This document shows positions 17,335-25,826 of a stretch of DNA of 64,000 nt, piece after piece. The stretch comes from Streptomyces sp. TRM68416 (GTDB taxonomy: Bacteria > Actinomycetota > Actinomycetes > Streptomycetales > Streptomycetaceae): contig NZ_JACVWU010000006.1 in assembly GCF_014596915.1 (NCBI RefSeq), positions 62,001 to 126,000 of the forward strand, in the 5' to 3' direction. The notes under the pieces are model-generated. The model made no database searches, was not told the DNA's origin, and worked only from the letters and a program-made list of their open reading frames with translations. Every line of letters starts with the position of its first letter. Within the stretch, counting starts at the first letter, position 1. The position numbers and the translations under genes were made by a program.

Positions 17335-17505
17335 AGTCCTTCCACTTTAAGGAGGCGGATGCGCCTCGGGCCTCCATCGAAAGTTGCAAGGGGTGGGGCG
17401 CCTTTCGTTCCGCGAAGTGCCGCCCGTTGCCGGATGCCTGCGCCCGGGGGCGGCGGCGAGGGTGGAGGCGTACCGCGTCCACCGCCGGAAAGGGCAGCCG
17501 CAGCC

Positions 17506-18579
17506 GTGTTCGTCGCCTGGAGAGATCTTCGGTTCGCCAAGGGGCGGTTCGCCCTGATGGGGACCGTCATCGTGCTGATCACCCTGCTGGTCGGCCTGCT
17601 GTCCGGACTGGCGGCGGGCCTTGAGCGGCAGAACGTCTCCGCGATCACCGGTCTGCCGGCCGACAGGATCGCCTTCGACGCGCCGGGCGACGGGCGGAAG
17701 CTGTCGTACGCGGATTCCGCCGTCACCGCCGAGCAGTGGCGGCGGTGGGCGAGGACGCCCGGGGTCACCGCGGCCGAGCCGCTGGGGATCACGAGCGCCA
17801 AGGCCACCGCGGGCGGCACGAGCGCCGGGGTGTCCGTCTTCGGTGTCCGGCGCGGCTCGGGCCTCGCCCCGGACAGCGGCGCCCTCGACGGGAGGTCGGC
17901 GGTGCTGTCCTCGACCGCTGCCGACGCCCTCGGTGTGCGGCCCGGCGACAGTGTTGCCCTCGGCGGACGGGAACTGAGGGTGGCCGCCGTGCGGGGGGAC
18001 GCCTCGTTCAGCCACACTCCCGTCGTCTGGACCGGTCTCGAGGTGTGGCGGAAGGCCGCGCCGGCCTCGGGCGGTGCGACCGTCATCGCCCTGAGCACCT
18101 CCTCCGGCGTCGATGTGCCGGCCGGTGACCGGGCGGCGGGCACCCGGACGGTCTCCCGGCAGGAGTCGCTGGCGGCGATCGGTTCCTACGCCTCCGAGAA
18201 CGGCTCACTGCAGTTGATCCGAGGGTTCCTGTTCGCCATCTCCGCGCTGGTCGTCGGCGCGTTCTTCACCGTCTGGACGATCCAGCGCAGTGGCGACGTC
18301 GCCGTCCTGAAGGCCCTCGGCGCCTCCACCGCCCACCTGTTGAAGGACGCCCTCGCCCAGGTCGTGATCCTGCTCGTCGGCGGCACCGCGCTCGGCAGCG
18401 GCGTCGCCGTCGGGATCGGTGCGCTCGTCGCCGGCTCGACCGTGCCCTTCGTCCTCACCCCTACGACCGTCGTGGCCCCGGCCGCCGTGATGACCCTCCT
18501 CGGCGCGCTCGGCGCCGCCCTGGCCATCCGCCGCATCACCTCCGTCGACCCGCTGACCGCGCTGGGGAGCACCCGATGA
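17506..18579 (+). CDS. FtsX-family ABC transporter permease
   Basis: 357 residues from GTG 17506 (MFVAWRDLRFAKGRF), with an AAAGGG ribosome site; upstream frame is antisense to the kinase. One membrane helix (LMGTVIVLITLLVGLLSGL) is followed by a ~200-residue extracellular MacB-like domain. Three helices at the C-terminus follow (LFAISALVVGAFFTVWTI, DALAQVVILLVGGTALGSGVAVGIGAL, VVAPAAVMTLLGALGAALAI). This is the MacB/FtsX topology used in export or mechanotransmission rather than import. Its stop overlaps the ATPase start (ATGA). Substrate unknown; cell-envelope stress or peptide antibiotic export is plausible given the adjoining two-component system. Confidence 0.9.
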   Translation: MFVAWRDLRFAKGRFALMGTVIVLITLLVGLLSGLAAGLERQNVSAITGLPADRIAFDAPGDGRKLSYADSAVTAEQWRRWARTPGVTAAEPLGITSAKATAGGTSAGVSVFGVRRGSGLAPDSGALDGRSAVLSSTAADALGVRPGDSVALGGRELRVAAVRGDASFSHTPVVWTGLEVWRKAAPASGGATVIALSTSSGVDVPAGDRAAGTRTVSRQESLAAIGSYASENGSLQLIRGFLFAISALVVGAFFTVWTIQRSGDVAVLKALGASTAHLLKDALAQVVILLVGGTALGSGVAVGIGALVAGSTVPFVLTPTTVVAPAAVMTLLGALGAALAIRRITSVDPLTALGSTR

Positions 18580-19259
18580 GCCTGAGCCTGACCGGCGTCA
18601 CCCTCACCTATCCGGACGGCGAGTCCCGCCTGACCGCGCTCGACCACGTCAGCCTGGAGGTGCCGAGGGGCGGCCTGACGGCCGTGGTCGGCCCCTCCGG
18701 CTCCGGCAAGTCCAGCCTGCTGGCCGTCGCCGCGACCCTGATCACCCCGGACGCCGGCACGGTCACCGTCGCCGGTACGAGCACCGCCGGCCTGACCCGC
18801 GGCGAGCTCGCCGAACTGCGCCGACGGACCATCGGCATCGTCTTCCAGCAGCCCAACCTGCTGCCCTCGCTCACCGCCGTCGAGCAACTCCAGGTCATGG
18901 CCCGGATCGACGGGCGGTCCGCGGCCGGGTCCCGCGGCCGGGCCATGGATCTGCTGGCGGCGGTCGGCCTGTCCGACCGGGCCGAGCGGCGGCCCCACCA
19001 GCTCTCCGGGGGCCAGCGCCAGCGCGTCAACATCGCCCGGGCCCTGATGAACGACCCCACGGTCCTCCTGGTCGACGAACCCACCAGTGCCCTCGACCAC
19101 GAGCGCGGGGCCGCCGTCATCGACCTGCTCACCCGTCTCACGCGCCAACGGGCCACCGCCACCGTCCTGGTCACCCATGACCGCACCCATCTCACGGCGG
19201 TCGACCGGATCGCGGAGGTACGCGACGGACGTCTGCGCCACGCCTCGCCGACTCACTGA
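18576..19259 (+). CDS. ABC transporter ATP-binding protein, LolD/MacB type
   Basis: 227 residues. Walker A GPSGSGKSS, Q-loop VFQQPNLLPSLTAVEQL, signature LSGGQRQRVNIARALM, Walker B VLLVDEPTSALD and H-loop VLVTHD are all intact. It is the energy-coupling partner of the FtsX-type permease, with which it overlaps by 4 bp, and together they make a full exporter of the MacB/LolCDE superfamily. Expression is probably under the divergent kinase/regulator pair. Confidence 0.95.
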   Translation: MSLSLTGVTLTYPDGESRLTALDHVSLEVPRGGLTAVVGPSGSGKSSLLAVAATLITPDAGTVTVAGTSTAGLTRGELAELRRRTIGIVFQQPNLLPSLTAVEQLQVMARIDGRSAAGSRGRAMDLLAAVGLSDRAERRPHQLSGGQRQRVNIARALMNDPTVLLVDEPTSALDHERGAAVIDLLTRLTRQRATATVLVTHDRTHLTAVDRIAEVRDGRLRHASPTH

Positions 19260-19270
19260 GCGCCGCTGCA

Positions 19271-19292
19271 CCCGGACCGCTTGGTGTCCGGG
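19271..19292 (+). terminator. Hairpin terminator after the ABC exporter operon
   Basis: CCCGGAC at 19271-19277 pairs with GTCCGGG at 19286-19292 around an 8-nt loop, 11 nt after the ATPase stop. The following 200 bp hold no clear gene; a short frame reading ...TEAEEAALGEGAAG... before a TGA near 19460 may be a remnant. Confidence 0.65.
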
Positions 19293-19492
19293 CGCCGTTC
19301 ATCCGCTCGCCGTTCACCTCTTCACCGGCGCCCGTTCCTTCCCCGCCTCGCTCCGCGACAAGGACGCCCTGATGGCCGCCACGGGCGGCGCGCACCGACC
19401 GAGGCGGAGGAGGCGGCGCTGGGCGAGGGCGCCGCGGGGCTCCCGCTGGCTCTGGGCTGAGGCGTCTCGGTGACGATCGGACGCCTTGAGGG

Positions 19493-19696
19493 TCAGCGGT
19501 GGCTGAGCACGTTGACGACCCGGCCGTTGGGGTCGCGGACGAAGAACCGCCGTACTCCCCATTCCTCGTCCCGCAGCGGGTGCACGATCTCCGCGCCGCT
19601 GTTCCTCAGAACCTGGTAGGCGGCGTCGACGTCGTCGACCTCAACGCTCATGTCGGGGGTGACCGGCCACCGCACGCGCTTGCACGACTCCCCCAC
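19493..19696 (-). pseudogene. Truncated VOC/glyoxalase-fold gene
   Basis: 67 codons from GTG 19696 match only the C-terminal half of a VOC protein: DMSVEVDDVDAAYQVLRNSGAEIVHPLRDEEWGVRRFFVRDPNGRVVNVLSHR. Full proteins of this group are about 120 residues and have a matching N-terminal half, which is absent here. A stop codon lies directly before the GTG, and the next frame upstream reads unrelated sequence. It therefore looks like a 5'-deleted gene, though a short half-domain protein cannot be excluded. Confidence 0.6.
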
Positions 19697-19827
19697 TCAG
19701 CGCTGCGGCGTCCGCGGGCGGGACGACCGGGCCCTGCACGGTGGCGCAGACGCCCACGAGGCCCTCCGGCAGTCCTTCAATGAGCCGGCGCCGGGCCGGG
19801 TCCGGGCTCGTCAAGGGTGCGCCGCCT

Positions 19828-20409
19828 TCAAACGCCGCAGGGGCAGGGCATGCTCATGTAGAGAGCCTGTTCCCCCGACGAGGGGGTGCCGTCGTAGAGC
19901 GTCGTGTCCAGGCCGCAGAAGGTGAACCCCATCCGCCGGTAGGCGTGGATCGCCGGCGCGTTGACGTTGGAGACCTCCAGCCAGATGTGCCCGGCGCCGC
20001 GCTCACCGGCGAACTTGACGACGTGACCGAGCAGGGCGCGGCCGAGGCCCCGGCCCCGATGCGCGGGCGCGATTTCGATGTCCTCGATCACCAGCCGCCG
20101 GTTCCACGCAGCGTAGGAGACAGCAGCGAATCCCACCACACCGCCGTCGGCCCCCACCGCGACGAAGGTGCGGCTGTTCGCATCCTCCTCCTCGGTCACG
20201 GAAGCGTCAGCGCTGTCGGTGTCCTCAGCCGGGAAGACCTTGTGGATGGGGGGATCCACCGGAATCTCCTGAAGGGCGAACCCGCTCTCGGTCACAGCCA
20301 CCTGGAAGATCGTGCGGGTGGTGAAGGACCCGTCCAGCGTCTCGATGGCCTCGGTGTCCTCAGACCGGGCCGAGCGAATCTCATACCCCATGTCGTCCAT
20401 GTTCCTCAT
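19828..20409 (-). CDS. GNAT acetyltransferase resembling streptothricin acetyltransferase
   Basis: 193 residues. The C-terminal GNAT fold has IEDIEIAPAHRGRGLGRALLGHVVKFAGERGAGHIWLEV, containing the acetyl-CoA-binding R-G-RGLG motif. NVNAPAIHAYRRMGFTFCGLDTTLYDG and ALYMSMPCP then follow. Those last blocks, with EIPVDPPIHKVFPAED in the N-terminal half, are features of streptothricin N-acetyltransferases (SatA/Sta/Nat type). A role in streptothricin-like drug resistance is therefore likely, but some family members act on other amines. Several Met codons lie at the start (20409, 20400, 20391). The 285 bp upstream hold no convincing gene. Confidence 0.8.
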   Translation of the reverse strand: MRNMDDMGYEIRSARSEDTEAIETLDGSFTTRTIFQVAVTESGFALQEIPVDPPIHKVFPAEDTDSADASVTEEEDANSRTFVAVGADGGVVGFAAVSYAAWNRRLVIEDIEIAPAHRGRGLGRALLGHVVKFAGERGAGHIWLEVSNVNAPAIHAYRRMGFTFCGLDTTLYDGTPSSGEQALYMSMPCPCGV

Positions 20410-20694
20410 GCCGTGAACCTATGTCCCGCGCCCGTCCGGTGTGCCGAGGTCAGCCCATGGTCCGCAGAGGAGGGTCTCCGCGGCTCCGGGTGGTCGAGGA
20501 GGTGAGCCCGGCCGGTACGGTGAACGCCGGCAGAGTCGGCAGGTCCGGCCGACGCGCGATTCTCCGCCTCGGGGACCGCGGGTGAACCGGGCGACGCCGG
20601 GCCGCGCGTTCGTCTTCATCAGCTTCATCAGCGCGGTGGCGATGCATGCGGCGGGCTCCCTCTCGGGCGCGGGCGTGGACGGTCGGAGTGCGTG

Positions 20695-21834
20695 TCAGTC
20701 GGTCCGGAGTCCGACCGCCAGTGTCAGTTCGAGGACCCGGTGCGGGTTTGCGAGATCCGGGAACAGCTCCCGCAGTTGTGCCATCCGGTAGCGGACGGTC
20801 TGGGGGTGGACGAACAGGGCCGCCGCCACCTCGTCGCGTCGGCCCTGGTGCAGCAGCCACGCCCGCAGGGTCTCCTCCAGCCGCCGTGCGGTCGCGGCGG
20901 GCAGGGTCCGTAGCGGTGCGAGGGCTCGGGCGCGCAGGTCCGCGAAGGCGTCCGCGTCGGCGCTCAGCACGAGTTCGGGCAGATGGTCCTCGGTGTCGCG
21001 GATGTCGGCGGACAGGGAGCGCGCGCGTGCGGCTCGTGCGTACGAGTCGGACGCACGCGTCCACGGCCGGGCCGGGCCGACCACGGCGGTGCGGTCGGTC
21101 AACTGCCGCAGGAGACGGGAGCGGTCGGCGTCGGGAACGAGCAGTACACCGGTGGCGTCCGGCAGATCGTCGAGGACGAGGGTGCTCGGGTCGAGCGTGC
21201 GGTAGGCGGGCCGGGCCTGGACGGCGGGCAGCAGGACCGCGGTCAGTGACGCCGGGGGCGACCATGCGGCCCGTTGAGCAGAGGCCAGCAGCACGTCCGG
21301 GCCTGCGCCGGCGAGGAGGTCGCGGGCCAGGTGTTCCAGGTGGCGCTCCTTGGCGCGGCCCCGGGCGGCAAGTTCGTCGGCGTGGCCCGCGGCGCTCGCG
21401 GCGGAGAGCTCGTCGATGTAGGCGAAGGTCAGCTCGGCGAACTTGGCCACCTCGGCGGCGGGCAGACCCGCGGGTACGGCACCGGCTGCCAGGCAACGCC
21501 AGGCCACGCGGGCGCCGACGCGGTAGGCGCTGAGGAGGGCGTCCATCGAACGGCCGTCGCGGACCTCGCCGCGGCCCAGCTCGTAGGCCGCGTCACCGGC
21601 GTCGCCGCCGGTGGCATTGCCGCTCGCGAGGTCCAGGTAGTGGCCGAGGGCGGTGCGGACGGCTCGGCGGATGGTGACGCCCATGCGGCCCGAAAGGGCG
21701 CCCGCGTAGGGAGGGACCTCGTCGATGATCGCCTGGACGACCTCGTCGGCGGTGGTCCTCAGCTCGGCCCGAAGTGCGGTGACCGTCGTCTCATCCAGCA
21801 CCAGTTGGCTGGCCCGTTGGATTGCATGGCTCAT
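20695..21834 (-). CDS. PucR/CdaR-type transcriptional regulator
   Basis: 379 residues from ATG 21834 (MSHAIQRASQLVL), chosen for its AGGG 8 nt upstream; an in-frame start at 21873 lies inside the divergent promoter region. The C-terminus is a PucR-type helix-turn-helix (LEETLRAWLLHQGRRDEVAAALFVHPQTVRYRMAQLRELFPD). The N-terminal region (EVVQAIIDEVPPYAGALSGRMGVTIRRAVRTAL) is the RsbRD-like helical domain. Streptomyces FasR, a regulator of fatty acid synthesis, has this architecture. Divergence from a desaturase/reductase pair suggests it controls membrane-lipid unsaturation. Confidence 0.9.
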   Translation of the reverse strand: MSHAIQRASQLVLDETTVTALRAELRTTADEVVQAIIDEVPPYAGALSGRMGVTIRRAVRTALGHYLDLASGNATGGDAGDAAYELGRGEVRDGRSMDALLSAYRVGARVAWRCLAAGAVPAGLPAAEVAKFAELTFAYIDELSAASAAGHADELAARGRAKERHLEHLARDLLAGAGPDVLLASAQRAAWSPPASLTAVLLPAVQARPAYRTLDPSTLVLDDLPDATGVLLVPDADRSRLLRQLTDRTAVVGPARPWTRASDSYARAARARSLSADIRDTEDHLPELVLSADADAFADLRARALAPLRTLPAATARRLEETLRAWLLHQGRRDEVAAALFVHPQTVRYRMAQLRELFPDLANPHRVLELTLAVGLRTD

Positions 21835-21837
21835 CTT

Positions 21838-21854
21838 TTGTTCCCTATGAACAA
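21838..21854. promoter_or_regulatory. Candidate operator palindrome TTGTTC-N5-GAACAA
   Basis: A perfect 6-bp inverted repeat (TTGTTC at 21838-21843, GAACAA at 21849-21854) lies just upstream of the PucR regulator start, in the region shared with the divergent desaturase operon. It is a reasonable binding site for that regulator; binding is inferred. Confidence 0.45.
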
Positions 21855-21868
21855 TTCGGCCGACCAGA

Positions 21869-21897
21869 TTCACATCCTGCGGTCAGGACTTTACGCT
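21869..21897 (+). promoter_or_regulatory. Candidate promoter of the reductase/desaturase operon
   Basis: TTCACA (21869-21874) and TACGCT (21892-21897) are separated by 17 nt, a good fit to the main housekeeping sigma factor. The predicted start site is about 17 nt before the ATG at 21921. Confidence 0.5.
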
Positions 21898-21920
21898 CTG
21901 AGGCACAGCAAGCTGGAGTC

Positions 21921-22976
21921 ATGACGAGTACAGCCCTGCGTAGCGGGGCGTGGAAGCTGCTGGAAATGGTCACGACGCCGTTGTTGCCGTCGGACTACCT
22001 CGACCTGATCAGCCCGCTGCGTGCGGGCGCCGACCTGCGGGGGCGCATCGAGGCCGTACACCCCGAGACGAGTGATGCCGCGACCATCGTGATCAGGCCG
22101 GGACGGGGCTGGCGCGGCCACCGGGCGGGTCAGTACGTGCGGATCGGGGTCGACGTCGACGGGGTGCGCCTGTGGCGTGCGTACTCCCTCACCTCGCCGA
22201 CGGACCGCCGGGACGGGCGCGTCTCGATCACCGTGAAGGCGATCCCGGACGGCAAGGTCAGCAACCATCTGGTCCGCAGAGCGAAACCGGGCACGCTGAT
22301 CCAGCTCGACCAGGCGACCGGTGACTTCGTGCTGCCGCGGGCCAAGCCCGCCAAGGTGCTCTACCTGACGGCCGGCAGCGGCATCACGCCCGTGATGGGC
22401 ATGCTGCGCGACACCGAGTTCGACGACGTCGTCATGGTCCACAGCGCGCCACGGCCGCAGGACGTGATCTTCCGCAACGAACTGCACGATCTGGTCACGG
22501 ACAAGAAGCTGCGGCTCACCGAGGTGCACACCGACACGGACGGCATGCTCGACATCGCCCGTCTCGACGAACTCGTGCCCGACTGGGCCGAGCGCGAGAC
22601 CTGGGCCTGCGGGCCGACGGGCCTGCTCGACGCCGTCGAAGACCACTGGAGAGAGCACGGCATCCCGGAGCGGCTGCACACCGAACGCTTCCGCCCCGGC
22701 ATCGTCGTCGCCGGCGACGGCGGCGAGGTCACGTTCAGCACGACCGGCAAGACCGTCGACGCGGACGGCGCCACGCCGCTGCTGGACGTCGGGGAGGAAG
22801 CCGGCGTCCTCATGCCCTCCGGGTGCCGCATGGGCATCTGTTTCGGCTGCGTCACGCCGCTCAAGGCGGGCGCCGTCCGCGACCTGCGCACCGGCGAGAT
22901 CACCGAGGCCGAGCCGGGCGTCCTCATCCAGACCTGCGTGTCCGCCGCGGCGGGCCCCTGCGACATCGAACGGTAG
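21921..22976 (+). CDS. Ferredoxin/flavodoxin reductase with 2Fe-2S domain
   Basis: 351 residues from ATG 21921. It has a FAD-binding domain (RAYSLTSP, corresponding to the RxYS motif), an NAD(P)-binding domain (VLYLTAGSGITPVMGML...ACGPTGLLDAVEDHW) and a C-terminal plant-type ferredoxin domain with Cys302, Cys307, Cys310 and Cys339 (CRMGICFGC...C). The domain order matches three-part oxidoreductases such as mycobacterial Rv3230c, the electron donor of the DesA3 stearoyl-CoA desaturase. The desaturase gene follows 7 bp later, so this protein very likely feeds electrons to it. Confidence 0.92.
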   Translation: MTSTALRSGAWKLLEMVTTPLLPSDYLDLISPLRAGADLRGRIEAVHPETSDAATIVIRPGRGWRGHRAGQYVRIGVDVDGVRLWRAYSLTSPTDRRDGRVSITVKAIPDGKVSNHLVRRAKPGTLIQLDQATGDFVLPRAKPAKVLYLTAGSGITPVMGMLRDTEFDDVVMVHSAPRPQDVIFRNELHDLVTDKKLRLTEVHTDTDGMLDIARLDELVPDWAERETWACGPTGLLDAVEDHWREHGIPERLHTERFRPGIVVAGDGGEVTFSTTGKTVDADGATPLLDVGEEAGVLMPSGCRMGICFGCVTPLKAGAVRDLRTGEITEAEPGVLIQTCVSAAAGPCDIER

Positions 22977-22983
22977 GAACACT

Positions 22984-24102
22984 TTGACAGCCATCGACCC
23001 CACCGCCCACCTGACCGCAGAGCAGATCGAGGAACTCGGCCGCGAGCTGGACGCGATTCGCGACGAGGTGCTCGCCAGTCGCGGCGAGAAGGACGCCGCC
23101 TACATCCGTAAGGTCATCGCGGCGCAGCGCAGGCTCGAACTGGCCAGCAGGGGCGTGCTGCTGTTCTCGATCTTCCCGCCCGCGTGGGTGATCGGCACCG
23201 CCGGGCTGTCCGTGGCGAAGATCATGGACAACATGGAGATCGGCCACAACGTCCTGCACGGACAGTGGGACTGGATGCGCGACCCGAAGATCCACTCCAC
23301 CACCTGGGAGTGGGATCACGTCTCGCCGGCCGACCAGTGGAAGCACTCGCACAACGAGCTGCACCACACGTACACCAACGTGATCGGCAAGGACAACGAC
23401 CTCGGCTACGGCATCATGCGCGTCGACGAGGACCAGAAGTGGCACCCGTTCCACCTGGGGCAGCCACTGTGGAACTTCATCAACGCCTGCTTCTTCGAGT
23501 ACGGCATCGCGGCCTACGACCTGGAGCTCGGCAAGAACCTGCACAAGCGGCGGCGCAAGAACCCGGAGTTCCGCGCGCGCGCCAAGGCCGTGGGCCGCAA
23601 GATCCGCAAGCAGGTGCTCAAGGACTACGTGATCCACCCGCTGCTGTCGGGGCCGTCGTTCCTCCCCACGCTCGCCGCCACGTTCACCGCGAACGTGGTC
23701 CGCAACCTGTGGTCCCACTCCGTGATCATGTGCGGGCACTTCCCGGAGGGCGTGCAGGTCTTCGAGCGCCGGTCCATCAAGGGCGAGACGCGCGGCGAGT
23801 GGTACCTGCGCCAGATGATGGGTTCGGCGAACATCAGCGGCAGCAAGGCCATGCACTTCATGACCGGCAACCTCTCGCACCAGATCGAGCACCACCTGTT
23901 CCCCGACCTGCCGAGCAACCGCTACGCCGAGGTCGCGGTGAAGGTGCGCGCGCTGTTCGAGAAGTACGAGCTGGAGTACGTCACCGGCCCGCTGCCCAAG
24001 CAGGTGCTCTCCGCGTGGGGCAAGGTCTTCCGGCTCTCCTTGCCGAACAGGAAGACCAAGGTCAACACACCGGACCGCGAGCCGCAGATCCTCGCCGCCT
24101 GA
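22984..24102 (+). CDS. Membrane fatty acyl desaturase (DesA3-like)
   Basis: 372 residues starting at TTG 22984, with GGTAGGAAC upstream. Three His boxes of membrane desaturases are present: GHNVLH (His88, His92), HSHNELHH (His121-His128) and HQIEHH near residue 305. These bind the di-iron centre. Membrane segments flank the boxes. The family inserts double bonds in acyl-CoA or lipid acyl chains; position specificity cannot be read here, but similarity in arrangement to mycobacterial DesA3 suggests delta-9. It is co-transcribed with the reductase and probably under the divergent PucR regulator. Confidence 0.92.
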   Translation: MTAIDPTAHLTAEQIEELGRELDAIRDEVLASRGEKDAAYIRKVIAAQRRLELASRGVLLFSIFPPAWVIGTAGLSVAKIMDNMEIGHNVLHGQWDWMRDPKIHSTTWEWDHVSPADQWKHSHNELHHTYTNVIGKDNDLGYGIMRVDEDQKWHPFHLGQPLWNFINACFFEYGIAAYDLELGKNLHKRRRKNPEFRARAKAVGRKIRKQVLKDYVIHPLLSGPSFLPTLAATFTANVVRNLWSHSVIMCGHFPEGVQVFERRSIKGETRGEWYLRQMMGSANISGSKAMHFMTGNLSHQIEHHLFPDLPSNRYAEVAVKVRALFEKYELEYVTGPLPKQVLSAWGKVFRLSLPNRKTKVNTPDREPQILAA

Positions 24103-24172
24103 TCGGGCAGCCGCCGCGGCAGCGCACCCCGGCCGGGGTCGGTCGCAGGCCACGTCGACCGGTTTCCGTGAA

Positions 24173-24205
24173 CGCGCCGATCGGAAGACCAACTTGATCG
24201 GCGCG
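24173..24205. terminator. Hairpin between convergent desaturase and hydrolase genes
   Basis: A 10-bp perfect stem (CGCGCCGATC at 24173-24182 with GATCGGCGCG at 24196-24205) and 13-nt loop lie between two convergent genes. Confidence 0.7.
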
Positions 24206-24227
24206 CCACGGGCGCGGGCGGCGGGGA

Positions 24228-24959
24228 TCAGCCGAGGTGCCGGGAGAAGAACCTCAGCGTGCTGTCCAGCTCGAACGTCGGGATCTCCGCGTGCTTGCCG
24301 GGGTTGGCGTGCAGCGTCTTCTCGGCCGAGGCCAAGGCGTCGAACAGCGCCAGGCTCTGCGCTCGCGGCACCCGCTCGTCGTCCCACTGCACCAAGAACT
24401 CCACCGGGACGGTGATCCGCGCGGCAGCCTCGGCCGATGCCGACGCCCCACCCAACCCCAGTACCGCCGCGCGGATTCGGGGCTCGGCAGCGACGAACGG
24501 AACGCCAAGGCCACACCCCAACGACACCCCCCAGTAGCCCACCGGACCAGCGCCGACATGGCCGAGCCGCTGGACTGCGTCCAGGACCGCCTGCCATTCC
24601 GGTACGGTCTGGCGGGCCACCAGGGCCTGGAAACCGGCGATCAGCGGAGCCGGCTCTTCACCGGCCTCGATGCGAGCCTGGTTCTCGGTCGCGATCCGGT
24701 CGTACTCCTCGACCTTCGGCCGGTCGCCGTGGGCGGGCACGTCGACCGCCACGGCCGCGAAGCCGAGCTCTGTCACGAAGCGGCGTGCACGGGCCAGGAT
24801 GTCGGGGGCCTTCTTGTGCTGACCGCCACCGTGCCCCATCAGGACAAGGGGACGAGCGTCGACGGCACCTTCGGGTGTCCACAGGACCCCGGGAATCCCA
24901 CCGAGGGTGAAGAGCTGTTCGCGGACGCCGTCGGACGACGTCTCGGAGAGGAAGCGCAT
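24228..24959 (-). CDS. Alpha/beta hydrolase of the dienelactone-hydrolase kind
   Basis: 243 residues. Oxyanion region PLVLMGHGGGQHK, nucleophile elbow GYWGVSLGCGLG, acid region LVQWDDERVP and His in ANPGKHAEIP fit a complete Ser-Asp-His hydrolase. No signal peptide, so it is cytoplasmic. The arrangement resembles small dienelactone hydrolase or acyl esterase proteins whose substrate cannot be predicted. The ATG at 24959 is followed by a consistent protein; the 500 bp upstream are degenerate. Confidence 0.88.
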   Translation of the reverse strand: MRFLSETSSDGVREQLFTLGGIPGVLWTPEGAVDARPLVLMGHGGGQHKKAPDILARARRFVTELGFAAVAVDVPAHGDRPKVEEYDRIATENQARIEAGEEPAPLIAGFQALVARQTVPEWQAVLDAVQRLGHVGAGPVGYWGVSLGCGLGVPFVAAEPRIRAAVLGLGGASASAEAAARITVPVEFLVQWDDERVPRAQSLALFDALASAEKTLHANPGKHAEIPTFELDSTLRFFSRHLG

Positions 24960-25090
24960 AGCGTTTCAAGCCTTTCGGAATGCCTCCGCGGGCACTCCCC
25001 GGGCCATGCGAGGGAGGGAGGCCCGACCTGTCACAGCGTTGATGGGTCTCACCTCCTCGGATCGCAGCAGCGCACGGCGGCAGGAACGTA

Positions 25091-25306
25091 TCACGACGGC
25101 CTCCGCCGGGTCCGGATGGGGATCCGGGCAGGGCACACCCTGGCCGATGCGGCACTGGACGCTCGGCATCCGGTGATCATCACGTCGGCGGGAGCCTGCC
25201 GGCCAACCCGAGAAACGACGTCACTGCCTGAGCCGCCGATCTGCGTGAGGAACTGCCGGTAGGCGGCGGGGAGGACGATGTCGTGTTCTTCTCTCGTCCC
25301 CGTCAC
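25091..25306 (-). pseudogene. SMI1/KNR4-like fragment in a degenerate 515-bp gap
   Basis: The frame beginning near 25306 reads MTGTREEHDIVLPAAYRQFLTQIGGSG, which resembles the start of SMI1/KNR4 domains (often 'LP-DYR-FL-ximG-GG'), proteins that frequently act as immunity to polymorphic toxins. After about 35 codons the similarity is lost and the frame turns to low-complexity Arg/Ala. I read it as the 5' part of a decayed gene. The rest of 24960-25474 shows no ORF with a domain or good ribosome site. Confidence 0.4.
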
Positions 25307-25474
25307 CCTGCGACCAGCTGTGGTCAGATGGCCAGAAGACCCCTCTTCCGCAGGAGAGCGAAGCCGGCCCGGCCGAACAGCCGAGCATCTGGCGCTTGAG
25401 CAAATCCGGGCGGCTCGTGCCGGCCAGGTCGCGCACGCTCCTCACGGGCACCTGTGGGCCGGGCGACGTCGGCG

Positions 25475-25651
25475 TCAGCGTCTGCGGCCACCGAGCGACC
25501 AGCCGCCGCCGACGCCCGCGACGTGCAGGGCGAGCGCGGTCAGCCCGAGAAGCATCACGTTGGTCGAGCTGAAGGCGTCATTGGTGGAGATGTCGGCGGC
25601 GTTGATCAGGAAGGCGATGAAGAACAGTACTGCGGAGATGATGGCCAGCAT
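25475..25651 (-). CDS. Small two-helix membrane protein
   Basis: 58 residues from ATG 25651, with AAGGGGGA upstream; longer in-frame starts lack a site. Two membrane segments (MLAIISAVLFFIAFLINAA and NVMLLGLTALALHVAGVGG) are joined by a short polar loop (DISTNDAFSSTN). It belongs to the short conserved membrane proteins common in Streptomyces, with no known function. Confidence 0.7.
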   Translation of the reverse strand: MLAIISAVLFFIAFLINAADISTNDAFSSTNVMLLGLTALALHVAGVGGGWSLGGRRR

Positions 25652-25826
25652 GGCTGTCCCCCTTCGAGTCGGAACTCGTCGGACGTGTGCCGTGCGAATG
25701 CCCCGCAGGCGCCGGACCACACAGTCGGCGGCCGACAAACTGTGTTCACCACCTCGTGGCGGCGGCGGGCCGCGGCCGTGGGCCAGGAGCGGACCGGCGC
25801 GGTTCCGGGAGGGGGAGGTTGGATGA

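Noticed and set aside
20419..20628. Small Arg/Pro-rich minus-strand frame between the GNAT and PucR genes
   Set aside because: No ribosome site, no domain and a composition typical of chance frames.
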